A stretch of DNA of 51,426 bases from the NCBI GenBank assembly GCA_947491315.1, contig CANLII010000015.1, positions 1 to 51,426 on the forward strand. The letters run 5' to 3'. Origin of the DNA: Ignavibacteria bacterium (GTDB lineage Bacteria; Bacteroidota; Ignavibacteria; Kapaibacteriales; UBA961). The notes under the pieces are model-generated. The model did not search any database. It had not been told where the DNA came from and saw only the letters and a list, made by a program, of their open reading frames with translations. The position numbers and the translations under genes are program-made. How positions within the stretch are numbered: the first letter of the stretch is position 1; each line of letters starts with the position of its first letter. Shown piece by piece: positions 18,222 through 26,545 of the stretch.

Positions 18222-19472
18222 TCAGGATTTCAATGTTTTCAACATCTTTTTTACTTCTGATTTCTTGATTGTGCGTACTACTTCAGCAAGATGCATATAG
18301 TCTTTGAATCTATTGAATACCTGCACCGAAATGCGAATCCATATTTTTCCTTGAAAGGGTATCACGGGGATTTCAATTTTATATTCATTCCACAGAATAT
18401 CGTGCAAAGCTTGTGCATACAGCAAGGCATCTTCACCATCATATTGCAGATGTTTCGGTGCTTCGATGGAAGCAAGTGAACCAATCATGGAATCAGGTGA
18501 TGGAATTGGCGTTTTCCATGACTCGGCTATCATATTGCGCATCGCAATTGCTTTCGCATGAAAAGCCTGCATGAGAAATTCCGAGCCCATGGCATTATGC
18601 AAGGCCATTCCGAATGGAGCACAAATATAAGCGCTGTGATCCTTGGTTCCTGTCCAATCAAATTCCTGCTTATAGCCCTGCAAATACCCATGAGAAATCA
18701 CTGTTGGATGCATCATGTGCTGATGCTTCGGATGTGTCCAAAGTATTGCACATCCTTTTGGTGCATAGAGCCATTTATGACAATTTCCAGTATACCAATC
18801 AGCATCGAGTTCATTCAAATTCAGAGGTATCATGCCGGGTGCATGAGCACCATCCACGAATACGGGAATTCCTCTTTTCTTACACTCAAGGATCATTGCT
18901 TCAATCGGAAAGATGATTCCCGTTGGTGAAGTGATATGATCAATAACCAAAAGCTTCGTTTTCTTATTGAGATGTCGAATGATTGCATCCACGCATTCTT
19001 GTTCATCCTGAAGTGGAAATGGAATATGCGCTTCAATGAGTTTTGCACCAATGATCGATGTGGCATGTTGAAGCGTTGTTCGTACGGCGCCATATACATG
19101 ATTAGTGGTGAGAATTTCATCGCCTTTCTTCCATGTATGCATGAGCGATTGAATCACGCTATTCGCGCCCGTTGTGGCATTGTCCACAAATGCCAAATCA
19201 TCCGCATTCGCACCGAGAAATGGGGCAATCTTTTGAAGAGATTCTCTGAGTAAAACAGGCAATTGTTGCACCACAAAATTCACGGGTTGTGATTCCATGC
19301 GATGACGAATGGCATCCTGATATTCCAGTACAATAGCCGGTGTTGCGCCAAATGATCCATTATTCAGAAATGTGATATTCTTGTCGATCAAAAAAAGATT
19401 GCGAATCTCTTTTGAGCCGAAGTCTGGGTATTTGATGGATGAGGGTATTTTCGGGGTTTTGATTGCTTTCAT
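18222..19472 (-). CDS. Aminotransferase class V (isopenicillin-N epimerase-like, PLP-dependent)
   Basis: A 416-residue fold-type I PLP enzyme. FLNNGSFGATP at 35-45 is the N-terminal signature of the CefD/isopenicillin-N-epimerase-like branch. VFVDGAHA (D207) and NCHKWLYAPKG with the PLP-binding K233 are the core class V motifs. Members of this branch include desulfurases, epimerases and ergothioneine lyases, so the reaction cannot be fixed. Start 19472 follows GAGGAAATC; the longer frame from 19538 adds a Cys-rich stretch unlike the family. It lies 47 bases before the tricorn-like gene and may be co-transcribed with it. A TAGTTTTGC box lies 77 bases upstream. Confidence 0.9.
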   Translation of the reverse strand: MKAIKTPKIPSSIKYPDFGSKEIRNLFLIDKNITFLNNGSFGATPAIVLEYQDAIRHRMESQPVNFVVQQLPVLLRESLQKIAPFLGANADDLAFVDNATTGANSVIQSLMHTWKKGDEILTTNHVYGAVRTTLQHATSIIGAKLIEAHIPFPLQDEQECVDAIIRHLNKKTKLLVIDHITSPTGIIFPIEAMILECKKRGIPVFVDGAHAPGMIPLNLNELDADWYTGNCHKWLYAPKGCAILWTHPKHQHMMHPTVISHGYLQGYKQEFDWTGTKDHSAYICAPFGMALHNAMGSEFLMQAFHAKAIAMRNMIAESWKTPIPSPDSMIGSLASIEAPKHLQYDGEDALLYAQALHDILWNEYKIEIPVIPFQGKIWIRISVQVFNRFKDYMHLAEVVRTIKKSEVKKMLKTLKS

Positions 19473-19522
19473 GATTTCCTCAAGAAGTCTGCAAACAGTC
19501 TCGCGTTTGCATTGATTGTTGG

Positions 19523-19530
19523 TATATTTG
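19523..19530 (+). promoter_or_regulatory. Probable -7 promoter box (TATATTTG) for the hydratase operon
   Basis: TATATTTG followed by CAGTG on the plus strand fits TAnnTTTG and lies 57 bases before the hydratase start. A TTTG occurs 13 bases upstream, closer than the usual -33 element. It overlaps the transcript expected from the minus-strand box at 19549-19556. Confidence 0.4.
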
Positions 19531-19548
19531 CAGTGCAATATTACTTGG

Positions 19549-19556
19549 CAAAACTA
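19549..19556 (-). promoter_or_regulatory. Probable -7 promoter box (TAGTTTTG) for the aminotransferase gene
   Basis: On the minus strand TAGTTTTG followed by CCAAG fits TAnnTTTG, 77 bases before the aminotransferase start. It is identical over eight bases to the box before scpB. No TTG at -33 was found. Confidence 0.4.
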
Positions 19557-19586
19557 CGATTTACTCACCGTTTGTATTGACATCCC

Positions 19587-20342
19587 ATGAATTTTCTTGA
19601 GATTACTGAACATGAGCGCATTGCTACTGTTCGTTTGAATCGACCTGAAAAGCGCAATGCATTGAGTCCTGCACTTTTAACTGAGATCCATGATGCTTTT
19701 GTATCATTGGGTGACAGACAAGACATTTCCGTGATCATTCTTGAGGGTAATGGTAAAGCATTTTGCGCGGGAGCTGATCTGGAATATCTCGAACATCTGT
19801 CAGGATTTTCCATTCAAGAGAATTATCAAGATTCTTTGCATCTCAAGAATGCATTTCATGCTGTGTACACATGTCCAAAACCCGTCATTGCAAAAGTACA
19901 TGGTCCGGCAATCGCAGGTGGTTGTGGACTCGCAACGGTATGTGATTTCGTGATTGCGGGTGAATCGGCAATTTTTGGATATTCCGAAGTGAAAATAGGT
20001 TTTATACCTGCAATCGTAATGGTTTATCTCCTGAGAAAAATCGGTGATACAAAAGCGAGAAGACTTCTTCTTTCCGCTGAAAATATCTCTGCTCAGGAAG
20101 CCGAAACATTGGGATTAATCACCAAATGCGTACCGGATGGCGAATTGCAGAATGCCGTTGACCAACTCGCACAAACACTGCAAAATAATAGTGGCTCTTC
20201 GATGGCATTGACCAAAGACATGCTGGCGAATCTGCATGGAATGTCGCTCGAAGTCGGACTCAACTATGCTGCATCGATGAATGCATTCACCCGCATGACC
20301 GATGATTGTAAAAACGGCATACAATCCTTTCTCAAGAAATAA
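19587..20342 (+). CDS. Enoyl-CoA hydratase/isomerase family protein (methylglutaconyl-CoA hydratase-like)
   Basis: A 251-residue crotonase-fold enzyme. The N-terminal TVRLNRPEKRNAL, the oxyanion-hole GKAFCAGADLEYL and HGPAIAGGCGLATVCD are present. At the site of the first catalytic glutamate of classical crotonase there is Gly (G114), while the second glutamate is kept (E134 in GYSEVKIGFIPA). Gly at the first position with FIPA-type wording is what I recall of the LiuC/methylglutaconyl-CoA-hydratase branch of leucine breakdown, so that role is likely but not certain. It starts a plus-strand pair with a secreted protein 10 bases downstream. The ribosome-binding site is weak. Confidence 0.87.
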   Translation: MNFLEITEHERIATVRLNRPEKRNALSPALLTEIHDAFVSLGDRQDISVIILEGNGKAFCAGADLEYLEHLSGFSIQENYQDSLHLKNAFHAVYTCPKPVIAKVHGPAIAGGCGLATVCDFVIAGESAIFGYSEVKIGFIPAIVMVYLLRKIGDTKARRLLLSAENISAQEAETLGLITKCVPDGELQNAVDQLAQTLQNNSGSSMALTKDMLANLHGMSLEVGLNYAASMNAFTRMTDDCKNGIQSFLKK

Positions 20343-20351
20343 TCGAGGTTA

Positions 20352-21131
20352 ATGATGAACAGTATCCTGATCGCCTTTCTGAGCATATTCACCTTTTCTA
20401 TGGTCAATGCTCAAGAAACAACCGTACTTCTCAAAGGTATCGTAACAGATCGCTTGACAGGAAAACCTGTCGGCGTGAACTATGAAATTTCCGATATGCA
20501 AGGCATGAAAGTAGCTGATGCAAAATCAAATCCAAAAACAGGTGAATATTCTTCGGCTGTAAAACCCGGTGCGGAGTATACCATGTTTTTTTATGGCTTT
20601 GATATTCTGAAATCCACAAAGTCCATCAGCATTCAACCTGCTTCAAAATATGAAGAAGTCCCCATGGATTTCACAGTTGACAAACTGGTAAAGGGAATGG
20701 AATTATATGCAGTTGAAGGTTTTGATCCCGGGGCAATCAAGACAAATATCAGCGGTGAGAAAGTTATGGCCGAAGCAATTACAATGTTGAAAGGTAATCG
20801 CAATTTACATGTGAATGTCACATTATATCCCGATATGGCTCCACCTCGTTATGAAACGATTGCTCCACCAAAACAGGACAAAAAGAAGAAAAAGGGAAAT
20901 GAACCTGTTATTCCACCACAGCAAAAACTCCTGAATCCCACTGAGCGTCAAGCGCTGAATGCAGATTTTCTAAAGCAAAGAGTGGATGCAATCTTGGCAT
21001 CTTTTCCTGATGCTACAGCCCAGATGAAACGCATGCATTTCATTTTTGACAAAGCATCTGATGCTCAACAAGATATGAAGAGAAGTACACTTCTTATCAG
21101 CGTTGGCGAAGTGAAAAGTCTTTTTGATTAA
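20352..21131 (+). CDS. Secreted protein with carboxypeptidase-regulatory-like (CNA-B-type) domain
   Basis: A 259-residue exported protein with a signal peptide ending VNAQE at about residue 21. Residues 25-110 (LLKGIVTDRLTGKPVGVNYEISD... PKTGEYSSAVKPGAEYTMFFYGF) form a CNA-B/transthyretin-like beta-sandwich, common in Bacteroidota surface and periplasmic proteins. The segment GEKVMAEAITMLKGNRNLHVNVTLYPD resembles the start of an OmpA-like peptidoglycan-binding fold but then departs into a Pro/Lys-rich linker (residues about 175-200). A helical C-terminus follows. Function is unknown. GAGG lies upstream of the ATG. Its TAA shares the bases TTAA with the stop codon of the gene on the opposite strand. 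Confidence 0.75.
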   Translation: MMNSILIAFLSIFTFSMVNAQETTVLLKGIVTDRLTGKPVGVNYEISDMQGMKVADAKSNPKTGEYSSAVKPGAEYTMFFYGFDILKSTKSISIQPASKYEEVPMDFTVDKLVKGMELYAVEGFDPGAIKTNISGEKVMAEAITMLKGNRNLHVNVTLYPDMAPPRYETIAPPKQDKKKKKGNEPVIPPQQKLLNPTERQALNADFLKQRVDAILASFPDATAQMKRMHFIFDKASDAQQDMKRSTLLISVGEVKSLFD

Positions 21132-21463
21132 ATCAGATGTTCATATTCTTGCGGGACATCGATTTCCATCATCAGTATTGCGGAGGCAATTGTTTTTCCT
21201 TGAGCATCAAGTTTGAGTGAGACAGTTCCTCCGCCACCCAGTGTATTATTCAATACAAAATTCACTGCCCATAAATTTGGGATTTCATATCTCTCAACTT
21301 TCCCCAAAGTCAATCCCGTAAAATATTCTTTCACGCGTTCGGTGGTCAATACATCACGAATGATCGGGTACCATTCTTCTTTGAATGCAATGACACCGCA
21401 ATTTGCGGCATCGCCTTTATCGCCACTTCTGGCATGTGCTATTGAAGATAATTTGATTTTCAT
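21128..21463 (-). CDS. AtuA-related small protein (AtuA C-terminal-like domain)
   Basis: A small protein of 111 residues. Its opening IKLSSIAHARSGDKGDAANCGVIA, together with the later FVLNNTLGGGGTVSLKLDAQGK, is the signature of the AtuA-like C-terminal domain, found fused in AtuA of acyclic terpene/leucine-type breakdown or as a stand-alone partner. Its biochemical role is not established. Two starts are possible: ATG at 21463, or GTG at 21472 whose GTGA overlaps the stop of the preceding yjbQ-like gene. Either way it is the last gene of the tightly coupled block that starts with lipA. Its stop overlaps the stop of the convergent secreted-protein gene by 4 bases. Confidence 0.85.
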   Translation of the reverse strand: MKIKLSSIAHARSGDKGDAANCGVIAFKEEWYPIIRDVLTTERVKEYFTGLTLGKVERYEIPNLWAVNFVLNNTLGGGGTVSLKLDAQGKTIASAILMMEIDVPQEYEHLI

Positions 21464-21468
21464 GTTAT

Positions 21469-21894
21469 TCACTGTTGAATTGAATGTAAAGTTGCAATCA
21501 GTTTGCGATTTCGGGCATGATGTCTGAATTCACAGAGATGTATACCCTGCCAAGTCCCAAGCGCCATTCTACCATGTTGAATCGGTATTGTCACACTGCA
21601 TCCGATGAGTGATGCCAATGCATGCGAAGTCATATCATCAGGACCTTCCGCAGTATGCCGATATAATTGTCGATGCATCGGAACAATGCGATCAAGGATA
21701 TCCATCATGTCGAGCGTCACATCTGGGTCGGCATCTTCATTGATGGTGATTGCCGCGCTCGTATGACAAAGAAACAAATGAAGCGTTCCATATTCCAATT
21801 TTTTCATCAATGCATCAAGCTCTTGTTCTATCAATCGAGTGATGCTGTGAATTCCTCTCGGCATTGCCGGCAAGATCATTGTTTTCTGCATCAT
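21469..21894 (-). CDS. YjbQ/UPF0047 family protein
   Basis: A 141-residue member of the YjbQ (UPF0047) family, small homotrimeric cytosolic proteins with weak reported thiamine-phosphate-synthase activity and no settled role. Diagnostic segments are LHLFLCHTSAAITINEDADPDVTLDM, HTAEGPDDMTSH (metal-binding His and acidic residues) and the ending MALGTWQGIHLCEFRHHARNRKL. Length is typical. It overlaps the upstream MBL hydrolase stop by 4 bases and ends next to the AtuA-like start, so all three are probably made from one transcript. Confidence 0.93.
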   Translation of the reverse strand: MMQKTMILPAMPRGIHSITRLIEQELDALMKKLEYGTLHLFLCHTSAAITINEDADPDVTLDMMDILDRIVPMHRQLYRHTAEGPDDMTSHALASLIGCSVTIPIQHGRMALGTWQGIHLCEFRHHARNRKLIATLHSIQQ

Positions 21895-22664
21895 GAGATT
21901 TCAAAATGGAGTCCATCATAAGCGAGATGACAATTCGCTGGTAATTCTTTTTCGCATTCGGCATGTTTAATTTGATGTGCGATATGCGTATAAAAGGTTT
22001 GCTTGGCATCGATTATCTTCGACATTTCATTTGCTTCTTCAATCGTAAAATGCGTCGGATGTGTATGATATCGTAATGCATCAAGAATCAGCACATCCAG
22101 ACCTCGCAATTTGTCAATCGAAGAAAGCGGTATATGATTCGTATCCGTGCAATATGCAAAATTTCCAAAGCGATAACCATTCACGCGAATCGAGCCATGT
22201 TGCATTGGAATCGGTATTACTTCAATATCACCAATCATGAATGGCTCTTCATCAATGATTGTGAAATCAGCGCCGGGAACGCCACCGCCTATTTGTTCGG
22301 CTTGACCAAATGCATAGGGAAATGTTTGTCTGATCACATCATGAGTCTGCTTGAGCGCAAAACATTTCACAGGTTGATCATCATTGAAAAATGTGAATGG
22401 TCTTGTATCATCAAAACCACTGATATGATCATAGTGATGATGCGTATAGACAATACCATCGATGCTTTTCACGGAATTTGATAGCATTTGCTGTCTGAAA
22501 TCAGCCGATGTATCAACCACAATTGTCGTTGTTTCTGATTGAACCAAAAGAGATGTTCTGAGTCTTTTGTCTCTCGAATCATCGGACATGCATGTGGCAC
22601 AAGTGCAAGCAACGCATGGAACACCTGTTGAGGTGCCTGTTCCGAGAATCGTGAATCTCAGCAT
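21891..22664 (-). CDS. Metallo-beta-lactamase-fold hydrolase (PhnP/RNase Z-like branch)
   Basis: A 257-residue MBL-fold enzyme with LGTGTSTGVP near the start, a Cys-rich CVACTCATC (17-25) as seen in PhnP-like phosphodiesterases, and the metal-binding motif THHHYDHISG (74-83). DTNHIP and a late HTHPTHFTIEEA segment follow. Proteins of this type hydrolyse cyclic or linear phosphodiesters, but the substrate here is unknown. It begins on the last base of the lipA stop (TGATG) and overlaps the next gene by 4 bases. The coupling to lipA need not mean a functional link. Confidence 0.92.
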   Translation of the reverse strand: MLRFTILGTGTSTGVPCVACTCATCMSDDSRDKRLRTSLLVQSETTTIVVDTSADFRQQMLSNSVKSIDGIVYTHHHYDHISGFDDTRPFTFFNDDQPVKCFALKQTHDVIRQTFPYAFGQAEQIGGGVPGADFTIIDEEPFMIGDIEVIPIPMQHGSIRVNGYRFGNFAYCTDTNHIPLSSIDKLRGLDVLILDALRYHTHPTHFTIEEANEMSKIIDAKQTFYTHIAHQIKHAECEKELPANCHLAYDGLHFEIS

Positions 22665-23563
22665 CAGATATGTCTTTCAGCATGATAGGAACTTCTGACA
22701 AGCGGACCTGACTCAACAATTTTGAAGCCTTTTGACATTCCGATTTCACGCAATTCATCGAATTCACTCGGATGCACGAATCGATCGACTGGCAAGTGGT
22801 TTTTTGTTGGTTGCAGATATTGTCCCAATGTGAGAATATCCACTTCCACTTCACGCAAATCATCCATCACTGTAATGATTTCTTCTTTGGTTTCACCGAG
22901 TCCGAGCATGATTCCAGTTTTTGTGCGCAAGCCCTGAGATTTACATTCTTTCAGCAATGCAAGTGTCCACGGATATTTTCCTTGAGGACGCACTTTGCGA
23001 TATAATCTCGGCACTGTTTCAGTATTATGATTTAAAATATCGGGTCTTGCATCAATCACTTTTTGCAAATTCTCCATCTTCCCTTTGAAATCTGGTATGA
23101 GCACTTCAATGCTGACACCGGGATTCAATTCTCTTGATCGCAGAATGGTTTCTGCCCAAATATCGGCACCGCCATCGGGTCTTTCATCGCGATTCACTGA
23201 AGTAATTACTGCATGCTTCAAATTCATTTGCTGAATAGCTTCTGCAACATGTAATGGTTCATGCATATCCACTTCCATCGGGCGACCTGTTTTCACGGCA
23301 CAGAATCCACAAGATCTTGTGCATGTATCACCCAAAATCATGAATGTTGCAGTACCTGCATTCCAGCATTCAGCAATATTTGGACATCTTGCTTCCTCGC
23401 AAACAGTATGCAATGCTTTCGAGCGCATCATTGTTTTGAGTTGTGCATAGGTTTCCCCGCCGGGTGCCTTGACTTTTAGCCATTCGGGCCTGCGATTGCT
23501 TGGAAGTTCGATTGGTAAAACTGGTAATTCCAATATGCTTTGCGTATGTGTTTCTATTAACAT
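22664..23563 (-). CDS. lipA: Lipoyl synthase
   Basis: A 299-residue radical-SAM enzyme that inserts two sulfurs into the octanoyl chain on lipoyl domains of 2-oxoacid dehydrogenases and the glycine cleavage system. Both iron-sulfur sites are complete: the auxiliary cluster CEEARCPNIAEC (C55, C60, C66) and the radical-SAM CTRSCGFC (C81, C85, C88). The conserved C-terminal RSSYHAE supplies the serine ligand. A TAATTTTGC promoter box lies 24 bases upstream, in the 52-base gap after the FAD oxidoreductase gene. Its product would serve the E1-containing complex encoded at 41957-44191. lipB is not in the window. Confidence 0.97.
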   Translation of the reverse strand: MLIETHTQSILELPVLPIELPSNRRPEWLKVKAPGGETYAQLKTMMRSKALHTVCEEARCPNIAECWNAGTATFMILGDTCTRSCGFCAVKTGRPMEVDMHEPLHVAEAIQQMNLKHAVITSVNRDERPDGGADIWAETILRSRELNPGVSIEVLIPDFKGKMENLQKVIDARPDILNHNTETVPRLYRKVRPQGKYPWTLALLKECKSQGLRTKTGIMLGLGETKEEIITVMDDLREVEVDILTLGQYLQPTKNHLPVDRFVHPSEFDELREIGMSKGFKIVESGPLVRSSYHAERHI

Positions 23564-23586
23564 GTATATATCTATGTTGTGGACTG

Positions 23587-23594
23587 CAAAATTA
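23587..23594 (-). promoter_or_regulatory. Probable -7 promoter box (TAATTTTG) for lipA
   Basis: On the minus strand TAATTTTG followed by CAGTCC fits TAnnTTTG, 24 bases before the lipA start. It would let lipA be transcribed independently of the upstream oxidoreductase gene. No -33 TTG is visible. Confidence 0.42.
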
Positions 23595-23615
23595 TCAAAT
23601 TGATTGTGTTCTTAA

Positions 23616-25811
23616 TCATCTAATGACTGTATATGGCTGATAATATCCTGAATCCATCAATCTGAATGTTTGTGGATATTCTTTTTCATAAGTGGTGTTT
23701 GGTGATGTGCCCGCAGCAACAAAGACGGTCTTCGCGGTAAGTACATGAATCGAACCTTTCTTATCATCACTCGTATGCTCAAACTTCACGGCTTCGATTG
23801 CTCCATTTGAATCCAGCATGCATTCAATCGGACTAAGTTCTTCATAGATACTTATGCCTTCTTCCAAGGCTTCATTTACTTCTTCATGATTGAGTTTATA
23901 TGCGGGTGATTGTTTCAATTGTTTACGATAGATCAAAGTAACACCGCCCCATTCTTTCAGATAGGGAAGAAAATTGGGTATCTGATTAGTGCGCTTTGCT
24001 TCATTTCTCACTTCATGAATGATCTTTCCATGTTCAAAGAATGTCTGTGCGATTACCTTTTCTTCAGCATCATAGGTTACTTCAAAGTAATCCGGAATTT
24101 CTTGAAGCATGGTTTTTGCATGAAGATAAAATTTCTCCACTTGAATCGGATAATATGCAAGGGTTTCTGTAGCGGTGTCAACTGCAGTCAATCCACCACC
24201 AATCACGATAGCTGGTAGTGAAACTTGAAGATTGGCCATTGAATCCATTCTTGCTGCACCTGTCAATTGCAATGCCATCAAGAAATCTGATGCTTTTCTC
24301 AAACCTCTGCTGAAATTATTTTTCATGCGAATGAGTGTTGGTCTTCCTGCACCCGTTGCGAGAGCCACATGCGTAAAACCAAGTTTCCAAGCATCCTCTA
24401 TAGTCAATGTTCCACCGAATCGAACACCATCTAGAATCTTGAAATTCTTTCTTCTTTCGAGCAGCAATTGAAGAATGGTGAGGAAATTCTTATCCCAACG
24501 CGATGTTATGCCATATTCACTCACTCCACCGAATCCTGATATGATTCTCTCATCCAATTCACGCTCAATCGTATCCTTGAATGAAGGAAGCGGATCGCCT
24601 TTCTTTAGATCATAAATATCAAGTGCGGATTCGATTTTTAAACCTTCAACTGCGACGACTGCAAAACCTTCATTGAGCAGATAATGCGAGAGAGTATAGC
24701 CTGCAGGTCCAAGTCCTACAACCAGAACTTTATTTCCATTATATGGTAAAGTATATGGTCTTTTCACATTGAGTGGATTCCATTCCATCAAGAGCGCATA
24801 GAGTTCGAGTCCATCCTTCAGCGAAAGGATATCCGTTAATACCGATGTTTCAATCTTTGGAATATTCACCGGTTCTTGCTTTTGGAAGATACAACCTTTC
24901 ATGCAATCATTGCAGATTCTATGTCCTGTTCCGGCGCACATAGGATTATCTAGCATTACCATTGCAAGTGCTGCAAGAGGATAGCCTTCTCTGCGCAGAT
25001 AATGCATTTCACTGATTTTTTCATCGAGCGGACATCCTTTGGTTTCAACTCCAAGTGGATTCTTCTTTATCAAACCATCCTTCTCATGAATGCCTTTGGA
25101 ACAGGAATCCTTCTCTCGTTCATGACAAATCATGCAATAATCGATTTGCTTCGTGACTTCTCTTCTTGTCCCACGACGATCTGTTAATGCAAATCCATCA
25201 CGCTTCCGATGATGATATGCATCATAGGTTTTAATGCCATCATTATCAGAAACAATTGCATGTTCAAGATGATCGAAATCCAATTTTTTTCCGGTGAATT
25301 CACTCATCCAATCGGATATCATATTCTGCTCTCGCATAGAGAAATACAGAATTTCCGCTTTATCAAGTAAACTTTTTTGTTCCTGTTCTTGTGACATCAA
25401 TGCTATGACAATTGCAGAAAAATCCAACTCCTTATCATTGGTCTTGTCAATAGACAAAGCATGCAACAATTCAGAAAATACTGAATCAATATCATTGATA
25501 ATTTCTTCTCCAAGAGTTTTACCTCTTCTGCGTATCAATGCTTTTTTCGTAAAGTCTGCTTTGGCACGGATAACTAATTGTTCCTTCTGTAATGCTGACT
25601 TTATAGAAGAAAAACCGATTGAATCCGAAATATAATCCTGCAGATATGATTCAACAACAATTGCTGTGTCTATCAATATCTGTGATAAGCGAATTCCAGT
25701 AATATCTGCTGTTTGCAATTCCTGATATGCCACGAATGTATCAGGATTATGTTCTTGCATATAGCTCAGAAATGCAGTGTGATGATGAACTGCGCTGAGT
25801 TGTATATTCAT
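23616..25811 (-). CDS. FAD-dependent pyridine-nucleotide oxidoreductase, GltD-like, apparently truncated at its C-terminus
   Basis: A 731-residue protein. Residues 1-220 are a helical region I do not recognise. A Cys-rich segment follows, typical of GltD-type iron-sulfur domains: CMICHEREKDSC (226-237), GCPLDEKISEM, MCAGTGHRICNDCMKGC (292-307). The FAD-binding VVGLGPAGYTLSHYLL is at 364-379 and the NAD(P)-binding VIGGGLTAVDTATE near 556. The chain ends at VFVAAGTSPNTTY...VIR, before the G-D FAD-contact motif that closes GltD-like reductases. From memory, close relatives are about 1100 residues with a further reductase domain. Its ATG overlaps the preceding stop (TAATG). Electron donor and acceptor are unknown. 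Confidence 0.82.
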   Translation of the reverse strand: MNIQLSAVHHHTAFLSYMQEHNPDTFVAYQELQTADITGIRLSQILIDTAIVVESYLQDYISDSIGFSSIKSALQKEQLVIRAKADFTKKALIRRRGKTLGEEIINDIDSVFSELLHALSIDKTNDKELDFSAIVIALMSQEQEQKSLLDKAEILYFSMREQNMISDWMSEFTGKKLDFDHLEHAIVSDNDGIKTYDAYHHRKRDGFALTDRRGTRREVTKQIDYCMICHEREKDSCSKGIHEKDGLIKKNPLGVETKGCPLDEKISEMHYLRREGYPLAALAMVMLDNPMCAGTGHRICNDCMKGCIFQKQEPVNIPKIETSVLTDILSLKDGLELYALLMEWNPLNVKRPYTLPYNGNKVLVVGLGPAGYTLSHYLLNEGFAVVAVEGLKIESALDIYDLKKGDPLPSFKDTIERELDERIISGFGGVSEYGITSRWDKNFLTILQLLLERRKNFKILDGVRFGGTLTIEDAWKLGFTHVALATGAGRPTLIRMKNNFSRGLRKASDFLMALQLTGAARMDSMANLQVSLPAIVIGGGLTAVDTATETLAYYPIQVEKFYLHAKTMLQEIPDYFEVTYDAEEKVIAQTFFEHGKIIHEVRNEAKRTNQIPNFLPYLKEWGGVTLIYRKQLKQSPAYKLNHEEVNEALEEGISIYEELSPIECMLDSNGAIEAVKFEHTSDDKKGSIHVLTAKTVFVAAGTSPNTTYEKEYPQTFRLMDSGYYQPYTVIR

Positions 25812-26530
25812 TATTTATAATTCACGATTGATTGAACTGAAGTACCTGTTCGAATGAAAAACACACCAAAGGGCTGATCCTGTAAGATGTTTTTCATTTG
25901 ATCCGAAGGGATGTTTTTTGCAATTAGGACACCATTTGATGAATACATGTCAGAAGATTTCATATCATATGCTAGATCATCTTCAATTGAACTTATACCT
26001 TGTGAGCGATAGACAATCAGATGAAAATTTTCTATTGTAATTGGACCAACACCAAATTCATTAGGGAGAATTGTATAACTCTTCTTTATATCGCAATTGA
26101 TTCGGAGAGCAACTCCACCTTTGTCTGTAAACACGATAGAGTCAATGCCCGTTCCCAAAGGATAATCCCATGAGAATTTCATCCATTTTTTGTCAGCTTT
26201 CCATGGAGATACTTGCACCCAGAATGTATCAGCAATGGATAATGGTTCTGTATTTCGAATATCACGATAAGAGAACATGTCAACACTGCTCGAAAAAGAA
26301 CCATCTTTGTTCAGATCCAATATCGCAACGATATGCGCACTATTGAAAGGATGTAGAGGTGGTAACTCTTTTTCACCAAGCGCAGCATCTATACCATCAG
26401 TAGCTCCCTTGACAAATCCAATGATAACCGCAGGTTTTGTACTGGATGTGTTGTCTTCATGAGTAAAATTGAAAAATTGTCCAAAGACCATTGTAGGCAA
26501 TAAAAATATACTCATCAATAAGTACTTCAC
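25811..26530 (-). CDS. Secreted hypothetical protein with degenerate sorting-domain-like C-terminus
   Basis: A 239-residue protein with a signal peptide (residues 1-17, ending VFGQ). The central part (HIVAILDLNKDGSFSSSVD, KWMKFSWDYPLGTG) looks like a beta-rich domain of unknown family. The last 75 residues (IEDDLAYDMKSSDMYSSNGVLI... PFGVFFIRTGTSVQ) resemble a weak, degenerate T9SS-type or FlgD-like end. It starts at GTG, supported by a perfect AGGAGG seven bases upstream. The start of the FAD-oxidoreductase gene overlaps its stop, an odd pairing of an exported protein with a cytosolic redox enzyme. Confidence 0.72.
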   Translation of the reverse strand: MKYLLMSIFLLPTMVFGQFFNFTHEDNTSSTKPAVIIGFVKGATDGIDAALGEKELPPLHPFNSAHIVAILDLNKDGSFSSSVDMFSYRDIRNTEPLSIADTFWVQVSPWKADKKWMKFSWDYPLGTGIDSIVFTDKGGVALRINCDIKKSYTILPNEFGVGPITIENFHLIVYRSQGISSIEDDLAYDMKSSDMYSSNGVLIAKNIPSDQMKNILQDQPFGVFFIRTGTSVQSIVNYK

Positions 26531-26545
26531 GGCGAACCCTCCTGA

